Below, piece after piece: positions 57,683 through 64,000 of a DNA stretch of 64,000 bases. The notes beneath the pieces were generated by a model. It had not been told where the DNA came from, did no database searches, and saw nothing but the letters and a program-made list of their open reading frames with translations. Numbering within the stretch: the first letter of the stretch is position 1; the number at the start of each line of letters is the position of its first letter. Source of the stretch: Hyaloscypha bicolor E. Lineage: Eukaryota > Ascomycota > Leotiomycetes > Helotiales > Hyaloscyphaceae. Made by a program: the position numbers and the translations under genes. The DNA is taken from NCBI RefSeq assembly GCF_002865645.1, contig NW_020194515.1, forward strand, positions 868,001 to 932,000, given 5' to 3'.

Positions 57683-59230
57683 ATGAAGGACATAACCAGG
57701 TCAGCACTCGCGGTCCTGGGCCTCCTCTCAGGAACCCAAGCCCGCTCTATTACCAAACAAGCCGCTATCTCCCTCCCCTCCAACAACTCCATCTCCACCA
57801 AATTCTCCTCCTGGCTCTCCGCCTTCAACACCGGTGACGAAGCCACCATCCTCGATTTCTACAGCACCAGCTTCCCCGAGCACAACGCCACCCAGGAAGA
57901 CGACATGAGCTTGGCCAAAGGGATCCTCTCTCCTACCCAACTTGCCCGAATGGCGAACTGGACCGGCGGCTTCGAGCTCGTGGATCTCGAGTCCAGCCCA
58001 GACGATGATACGGCAATTACTGTCCTGCTGCAGGACAAGAGTGAGTTCACACACCCTGCCTTCCGGTACTTCCAGGCTAGCATGGCTATTGATGATTCGA
58101 AACCGGGACAGCCGATCACGAAGCTTGACTTGTTCCCGGTTCCGACGCCGCTGAAGATGATTCCGCTGGACGACCCGAAGAGAGAACGGTACGAGAAAGG
58201 CTTGCAGCCCTTGACGCCGGAACTCAGGACGAAGCTCATCCAGAACATCGTGAAGGTGTTGCGGGAACAACACATCAACGCCGAAGAAGGGAAAGCGAAG
58301 ATCGCCATCCTGGAACGCAATCTCAGAGACGGCAACTACGATACCTTCGTAGACAGCAATGCATTCCACATGCGTTTAACCGCCGATATCAGAAATACCA
58401 GCAGCGAGGGTGCCGATGGTGTTTACATCAATTTCGGCGAGCCAGATCTGTTTCGTGATAACGAAGAAGAGGGGGCCGAGGAGGATTTTTCCCCCGATAA
58501 AGATGAGTATTTTGAGGCAACCGGGTATGGGTTTGGCAATGTCTCGTTCGACACCGCTGCGTTACCAGGCAAGACTATCGCCACACTGCCCATCGCCCAG
58601 CTCTTCGGGCTCGAAGAGCGCGGTGTCCGCGACGCTGCGAGGGCGAAAATGAACAGCGTGGCAGAAGCTGACGTCTTGATCCTCGATTTGCGGAACTGCT
58701 TTGGGCTCTTCGCCGATACTGCCGCTTTTATACTTTCCTATATATTCGATGAGCAACGTCCCTTAACAAAGTCAGTCGATCGCGACGGTAAGACGCAGAA
58801 CTTCACGGAGACGGTGAAGGTTGAGGAGATGAGGGCAATTGGGTGCACGATTTTTGGGGGCAGGAAACCGGTTTATGTGTTGACGAACAATCGGACGATG
58901 CTGCATGCTGAAATGATTGCTTATTCTGTGCAGAAGTATGGGAGGGGAGTGGTGGTTGGGGAACAGGAATCCACCATGGGATGGGCGCGTCCGATGGAGG
59001 TGAGGGTTGAGCTTTGTGAAGACGAGTTTGGGAAGGGCTGGTGGGGCATGTTTCTCCAGACGCTGAGGTTGGTGCATGTGGCTACGGGGTGGAATTGGCA
59101 GGATGTGGGCGTGAGGAGTGATGTTGTGGTTGAGGAGACGGTGGTGGACGAGCATTGTCGGCATAAGGCTAGGCTAGCTGCCATTGAGTTTGAGAGGAAC
59201 AAGGGGATTGAGAGGCAGGATGAGTTGTAG
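57683..59230 (+). CDS. Secreted S41 peptidase-like protein, catalytic Ser apparently lost
   Basis: A single exon of 515 residues from ATG 57683; upstream in-frame codons include only a TTG. The signal peptide MKDITRSALAVLGLLSGTQA is clear. The first 140 residues resemble the helical N-terminal region found on IRBP-like S41 proteins (FNTGDEATILDFYSTSFPEHN). From about 170 on (NIVKVLREQHINAEEGKAK) the S41 core is recognisable: ADVLILDLRN near 332, SYIFDEQRPL, and PVYVLTNNRT...AEMIAYSVQKYGRGVVVGE near 395-435. In active members NNRT is followed by FSAAE with the serine nucleophile. Here it reads TMLHAE, and the preceding Gly-rich LDLRxNGGG loop reads LDLRNCFGL. The protein is therefore probably a non-peptidase scaffold or binding protein. 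Codon use and length show no decay. Confidence 0.82.
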   Translation: MKDITRSALAVLGLLSGTQARSITKQAAISLPSNNSISTKFSSWLSAFNTGDEATILDFYSTSFPEHNATQEDDMSLAKGILSPTQLARMANWTGGFELVDLESSPDDDTAITVLLQDKSEFTHPAFRYFQASMAIDDSKPGQPITKLDLFPVPTPLKMIPLDDPKRERYEKGLQPLTPELRTKLIQNIVKVLREQHINAEEGKAKIAILERNLRDGNYDTFVDSNAFHMRLTADIRNTSSEGADGVYINFGEPDLFRDNEEEGAEEDFSPDKDEYFEATGYGFGNVSFDTAALPGKTIATLPIAQLFGLEERGVRDAARAKMNSVAEADVLILDLRNCFGLFADTAAFILSYIFDEQRPLTKSVDRDGKTQNFTETVKVEEMRAIGCTIFGGRKPVYVLTNNRTMLHAEMIAYSVQKYGRGVVVGEQESTMGWARPMEVRVELCEDEFGKGWWGMFLQTLRLVHVATGWNWQDVGVRSDVVVEETVVDEHCRHKARLAAIEFERNKGIERQDEL

Positions 59231-59984
59231 GTTTGAAAGTAGGGCTGACCTGGGATATTTACGATTTGTCGTGATTTCTTACGGAGTCTGGGATTGATTT
59301 GAGTTGGAAGAGAGAATTCACAAATGGGGTTTAACGGCTGCTATGAAGTACCAATCTCAACTCGATTTGAAGGGTACGGATTATTTGTTGTTCTGAGTTG
59401 AGGCCAGATACTTGTAAAACGTACGAAGTACAAGTGAAACGTCAGGCTTCATTGACGTCACGACTTTTTTTTTCCCACAAATATTTCAGCCTCCCAAATT
59501 CCTAAGGTTAATTTTCGTCCGAACTTTCCACCGCATCGGCCACCATTCAATTCACGTTTGGAGTCATACCAGATTCCGACAACTCACCAAAACGCCACCA
59601 GTCTGATGTTCTGCCGCTCTGTTCTCCGTTGTCTGACTTCACTCGGCTCCTCCGCGTTCCGAATCACGCCTCAGAAGCCTTCACAGCGCTGTCCCGCCAA
59701 TAGCAAGCCGCGCTTCGACTTTGTTAGCGGATGTGCGCCAATCTGTAACGCCTATTGTCAGCCTCGCCCGAGACATTCCAGCCAAGCTTCCCCTGGTGGG
59801 GCTGACCAACATCGTGGAGTCGCTATGTTCTTTCCTTTTCCTCTCCTCTCCTCTCTTCTCTTCATAAATTTAATATAAGACAGATTTTTCCTAATAATTT
59901 TTGGAGACCGATTTCTTTATATACAGCTTTCACATCGCAGAGTTGGAATAGCGGGGATAGGGATTGAGATCTTGGATTGCGACG
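59231..59984. promoter_or_regulatory. Intergenic region and P450 promoter
   Basis: The 3' UTR of the S41-like gene and the upstream region of the P450. A TTTATATACA at about 59917-59926, 60-70 bp before the P450 ATG, is a plausible TATA element. A plus frame at 59558-59878 is not recognised. Confidence 0.4.
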
Positions 59985-62140
59985 ATGGTTGGCGTTCTGG
60001 CTCTTGCGATCTTGGGGGTAACAGCGTACTTGACGCTGAAGGTGGTGCGGAATTTCCTGCTCAATCTGGAGCGCGCGAAGAAGTCAGGCCTGCCGTATGT
60101 TATTGGGCGTAAGTTGCCCTCTTTGGAGTGTATCCTGTGTTCTGTGCCTGCGCATTGCGCGTTGCGCTTGGGAGAAGCTTGGGGAGCCGCGCACCATACT
60201 GACTCAACGCAGTCTTCCCTCCGACGGGATTCGTCTGGATTGGTCTAGGAGAAATTATCGGGATACCACTCAGCAGGATACCCTATGCCAGAGAGTGGTC
60301 ATGGCTCCAGTACGTCATCCCAATGCCACCCCTCCATGAAACAAGCTCACGAGAACAGGATCATCCACCTCCAAGGCTCATGGCGGGTACTGCGAAAATT
60401 AGAGGAGAAATTGGGGGATACATTTCTGCTCGTCAACCCGCTGAAGCTTTACATGAAGACCTCGAACGCCGAGCTCGCAACGCAGATCACCGCGCGCCGC
60501 ACCGAGTTCACGAAACCGACCGAGGGGTACGACCTCGTTGACATATTCGGGAAATCCATACTCACACAAGAAGGGCAGGAGTGGCGCCGACACAGGAAGA
60601 TTGTAGGGCCGAGCTTCTCGGAGAAGAGTAATCGGCTTGTGTTTGAGGAGTCGCTGAGGCAGACGGAGGGCATGATCGGTCTGTGGGCCACGCAGGGAAC
60701 GAACACGACGGCGGAATTGAGGGTTGTGAATACGCCTGAAGACGCGGCGACTCTGAGTCTGCATGTTATCTGTGCGGCGGGCTTTGGGGTCCCGCAGGTC
60801 TGGCCAAATCAGACGGAGGAGATTTTGGACCAGAAGGGGTTGCAGGCTTTCAGCAAATTTAAGCTGACGGGCGAACATACCTTGTCGTTTAAAGATGCCT
60901 TGATCTCATTGTTGAAGCACCTTTTGTGGTTTGTGCTGTTCAGCCCGTCGGTGTTGAGTATGTTCAGAGCAAAGTCTTGGGGTAAAGTGCTGATAGCGTT
61001 ACATAGAATCGTCTCCACTCAAGGTCCACCAAACAACATACAAGGCATTCAACGAATGTAAAATGTACTTTGAAGAGCTTTTCGACCTCAAGAAGCAACA
61101 AATCGATCTTGGAGAATCTGAGGAAGGGACAATGGATCTGATGGGTACGGGTTCACCAATTTCCCTTTTCACCATACTAATAAAATCCAGGACCAATGAT
61201 AAAGGCCAACTATGAATCCTCCGCCACCGATTCCAAGACTGGTGATGCACCAAGTACAACACTTACCAAAAAGGAAATTCTCGGAAACGCCTTCATCTTC
61301 CTTTTTGCGGGGCACGAGACAACAGCAAACAGCATCCACTACAGCATCGTCTTCCTCGCCATCCACCTCTCAAAACAACGCCACTTACAAGCCGACATCG
61401 ACAGCATCGTCGGCTCCAAGCCCATCTCAGAATGGAGCTACTACGACGACATGCCCCGCCTCTTTAACACCATGCCTGGAGCCGTGATCCACGAGGAGTT
61501 GCGCCTCATCCCCGCGATTCTGAATGTGCCGAAGGGGACGAAGGGCGATCAAGTAGTGACGATAGATGGCCGACAGTTCATGGTGCCGGATCGGACGTTC
61601 GTTCATTTGAATATCGTGGGCACGCACAGGAATCCACGGTACTGGCCTGAGAAACCGAATGAGTTTTTGCCTGAGCGGTGGTTGTCTTCCCAATCCACCC
61701 AGAGCTCCACCACAATCATAGACAAAAAGGAGGAGGGCGTCGGAAAGGAAGTCACTGGTGCTGATGGATTGGAAAAGGCTTCATTCGAGACTTCTGGCTC
61801 GACGAGTCTTGTTAAACCTGTGAAAGGGAGTTACATCCCTTTTTCTGAAGGTGCAAGAGCATGTCCAGGGAAGAGATTCGCGCAGGTTGAGGGAACGGCG
61901 GTTCTTTCTGCGCTATTTCATAGATATAGTGTGGAGCTGGATGTAAGTGAGTGGGCGAGTGATGAGGAGGTTGAAGGGATGGGGAGGGAGGAGAAGAGGA
62001 AGGTGTATGCGAAGGCGGTGGAGAAGGCGGAGATGATTATTCGGAGGAGCGAGCAGATAATTACCGTGCAGATGTTGCCGGGCGATAGAGTGCCGTTGAG
62101 GTTTGTGCAGAGGGGGAAGGAGAGGTTTGGGGATTTGTGA
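59985..62140 (+). CDS. Cytochrome P450 monooxygenase
   Basis: A heme-thiolate monooxygenase anchored in the ER. Five exons (59985-60108, 60213-60309, 60359-60957, 61007-61144, 61191-62140) encode about 635 residues. An N-terminal hydrophobic anchor (VGVLALAILGVTAYLTLKVV) is followed by the LPYVIG/LFPPTG proline-rich hinge across intron 1. Other landmarks are the C-helix W..HRKIVGPSFSE, I-helix AGHETT near 360, K-helix EELR near 420, FLPERW near 479, and the heme loop FSEGARACPGKRF with the Cys ligand near 543. Intron 3 (60958-61006, GTATGT...GCTGATAG...CATAG) restores VLKSSPLKVHQTTYKAFNE. The stretch between PERW and the heme loop is 25-30 residues longer than usual and is Ser/Thr/Glu-rich. 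The C-terminus is also extended. The reaction cannot be predicted. Confidence 0.92.
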
Positions 62141-62606
62141 CGTGGGCGCGTGGGGGAGACGTGAGATGTGTACTTCTACGGCACATGAATAACAAAGTCT
62201 GCAGATGAGAATTGGATATAATTTCCTCGGCAGCGGTTCCTCCGCAACGAACAACGATTGGTGAAGTCACTCAGTGAAAACAGAGACGCGATATGCCATG
62301 TTATACATATGTGGTTTCAGCCTCCACAAGACCAGAAGCCACTTGCTTGTATTACCTGTTTTTGCGTCCAGCCTTATTATTGCAATAAAACGTGCACCCA
62401 CCCTTCTCGTGGCATGTTACTCTTTGCATTTGCTGTCAATATTATGTGTCTGTGTCTTCCATGTCAGCGAACTGCACATTGAAGTCAAATTTGGGGTCTC
62501 ACCCAGCCCGATATGTTGACCGGTCCATTTACCTGTGCAACGCCCAGTCCATAATTTGTTCCAGAAAGGTTTGCTGATACATTGTTGATTGTGCTCTATT
62601 ACCGTG
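62141..62606. other. Convergent intergenic region
   Basis: The 3' UTRs of the P450 and the decayed hydrolase. Nothing recognisable is present. Confidence 0.4.
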
Positions 62607-63310
62607 TCACCATATCAACTCCGGGGACGGGATTCCTATGCTGAATAATAGAAGAAGTACCTTACGTGCAGCTTCCTTTTCGTTCTTGTCTTTTGGAGAT
62701 GCACATTCCCTTACCCACACTCCCAACACACCCATTACCTTTTTGTAATTCTCGCCGTCGCTGTCCTCGTACTTGCACATTTCAGAGTGATCCGCATAGA
62801 GCGATGGATGCGGCTTCCCAGAAAGGCAAGCGGACTCCTCCGTTACGATCTGAATGCATTTCAATTTTAGCACTGAGACCATGTGGATCGCATATCACTC
62901 GCCTTTCGTGCTCCCTTAATTTCCATTCCTTCGAAGAAGCACATGATCTTGATCTCCTCGCCGTCTCGAAAGCGGCTTGCCAAGAATGTTGGGAAATCTC
63001 TTCCAAGGCTGACGGGAATCTCCGAGTTGATATCTAAGTTCCTCGCCAGCTCTTTGTTTGAAGCCAGGCCATCATATTCCAGAAATATTCTGCCCGTCTC
63101 CAACCAGGCTGCGAGTGGAGAGCCAGCATGAGGAGTTCCCAAGAATGCGATGCGAGTTTGTGAAGGTTGATTCCAGAAGTGAACCACCTGAGCGCCGCAG
63201 CCGAATGTCAAGATTCGGGCATTGGGTATGTCAACCTTCAGAAGATCCCGAGCCCAGCACATATCTCCTGCAGTCCGGGTCTTGAAGAGATCCCGGTTTA
63301 AACTGTGAAT
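62607..63310 (-). pseudogene. Decayed lipase-like (DUF676-type) hydrolase, nucleophile region deleted
   Basis: Fragments of the alpha/beta-hydrolase domain that often forms the front of fungal STAND proteins. On minus, FIHSLN...AGDMCWARDLLKVDIPNARILTFGCGAQV (about 63310-63205) corresponds to the usual HGLNG...CWPRDLLP start. It continues within a few residues into RIAFLGTPHAGSPLAAW (about 63165-63115). The normal 60-70 residues between these blocks, which hold the GHSLGG nucleophile elbow, are missing. After CFFEGME the frame ends (stop near 62867). The conserved C-terminal block (QIVTEESACL, ADHSEMCKY, VLGVWVRE) lies in another frame at 62640-62860. A 49-bp GTGATA...TTCAG intron would fit by size but does not restore that frame. 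The upstream exon/start is unclear. Called a pseudogene. Confidence 0.75.
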
Positions 63311-64000
63311 AAAGACTCATCTGAAAACCAAGTGCCCGTGGGGCTGGAGTGTAATTCAATGGTTTCTTGGTGAAGGCAATTGTAATGCTGTCTAGGCAAG
63401 CCGTCTGGGTGGGGGATGGGAAACCAACAGAAGGAGGTTGCATTGTTCCTTCTAAGTCGTGTAAGTCTTCAGCAAGTAACTGGCAACTGCCGCCGGAATC
63501 GATTTGGGGAAACGGTACTTCATTGGGGCGCCATTTGAGGGCATGAAGAAGTTGTGAGAGTGGCTTTCAAGATTGGGGTTTAACCAAAGGTGACGGGAGG
63601 TGAGCACGTTCAGCATCAGCATACAGCAATAGAATTGGGTCTTCAGCGGTAGTTGAGTAGATGCTTGCAAAGACCAGTGATGTTTTAGAAAGCATCCCGA
63701 AGCATTCCTTGAAGTGGGGATCCTTAGATAGATAAGCTCAGACACCTGACACCCCTCTCACTACGGGGGCATGTACGAAGTATACTCTGGCCTTTGAGAA
63801 ATACGAACAAGGTGGAAAAACATGAAAATGAGCACGAGGCATTCTTCTCTATATTTCTCCTCCTCAGTACTATGTTTTCAATGAAAAACCGATTACGAGG
63901 CAGACCAAGGCTCACTTGCGCTGAATGGCCCCTTTTTGAGGGGGTAAGACGAGAATTAGGCGATGACACTAACACTTCAAAAATTTGACCCCTTCCCGAT
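63311..64000. other. Right-edge region, no supported gene
   Basis: Short minus-strand frames (63231-63443, 63452-63745, 63724-63975) could include remnants of the 5' part of the decayed hydrolase, but none is recognisable. Confidence 0.35.

Noticed and set aside
60982..61006. 25-nt GTAAAG...CATAG intron in the P450
   Set aside because: Too short. The 49-bp intron 60958-61006 with a GTATGT donor gives the same frame and a better family fit.
1..64000. CRISPR arrays, operons, ribosome-binding sites
   Set aside because: None is seen, and none is expected in a fungal nuclear genome.

Overview
The window comes from a filamentous ascomycete (Pezizomycotina). The evidence is short introns (mostly 44-110 bp, GTRNGT...YAG, with CTAAC/CTGAC-like branch sites), HET and fungal STAND N-terminal domains, a full-length ABCC vacuolar transporter, and AT-rich gene-free islands with decayed transposons of the kind left by RIP. 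The mix of families would suit a leotiomycete, but that placement is inference. I could not run searches. Exon boundaries were worked out by hand from reading frame and splice signals.

Layout, left to right. (1) 1-6.6 kb: a HET-domain gene carrying a 1-base frameshift, an acidic coiled-coil orphan with internal repeats, and an orphan three-exon membrane protein with a duplicated motif. (2) 7.7-13.3 kb: tRNA-dihydrouridine synthase (dus1 type) and a four-exon Bni4-like PP1-docking polarity protein, both on minus. (3) 13.3-18.9 kb: a long region without a secure gene, then a secreted GH43 glycosidase pseudogene with at least three lesions. (4) 19.3-24.1 kb: an unusual fungal-STAND-N / SH3 / ubiquitin-like protein, SWC5 of the SWR1 complex, and a small Cys-rich/Gly-rich protein. 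(5) 24.5-26.6 kb: a gene-free, partly AT-rich block with a 51-bp tandem duplication, a candidate solo LTR, a 450-bp inverted-repeat element and six CACGTG sites. (6) 27.2-31.4 kb: a secreted alpha/beta-hydrolase and the GID-complex RING subunit Fyv10/Gid9. (7) 33.4-41.6 kb: a Cbf1-like bHLH factor and a 12-exon ABCC (Ycf1/Bpt1-type) transporter. (8) 43.9-44.9 kb: a 473-bp MITE with TA target duplication next to an AT-rich relic. (9) 48.7-52.6 kb: a YDR124W-like (DUF2841) protein and a hypothetical protein with an F-box/2EXR-like motif. (10) 55.5-63.3 kb: a small coiled-coil protein, a secreted S41-like protein lacking the expected catalytic serine, a cytochrome P450, and a decayed lipase-like (DUF676-type) gene that has lost its nucleophile elbow.

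The housekeeping genes (dus1, bni4-like, swc5, fyv10, cbf1-like, ABCC, YDR124W-like) look intact and unrelated in pathway. The accessory genes (HET, GH43, lipase-like) are the broken ones. I see no convincing gene cluster. The most unusual intact item is the STAND-N/SH3/Ubl protein, followed by the membrane protein with exon-start motif duplication, the serine-less S41 protein and the repeat block at 24.5-26.3 kb.
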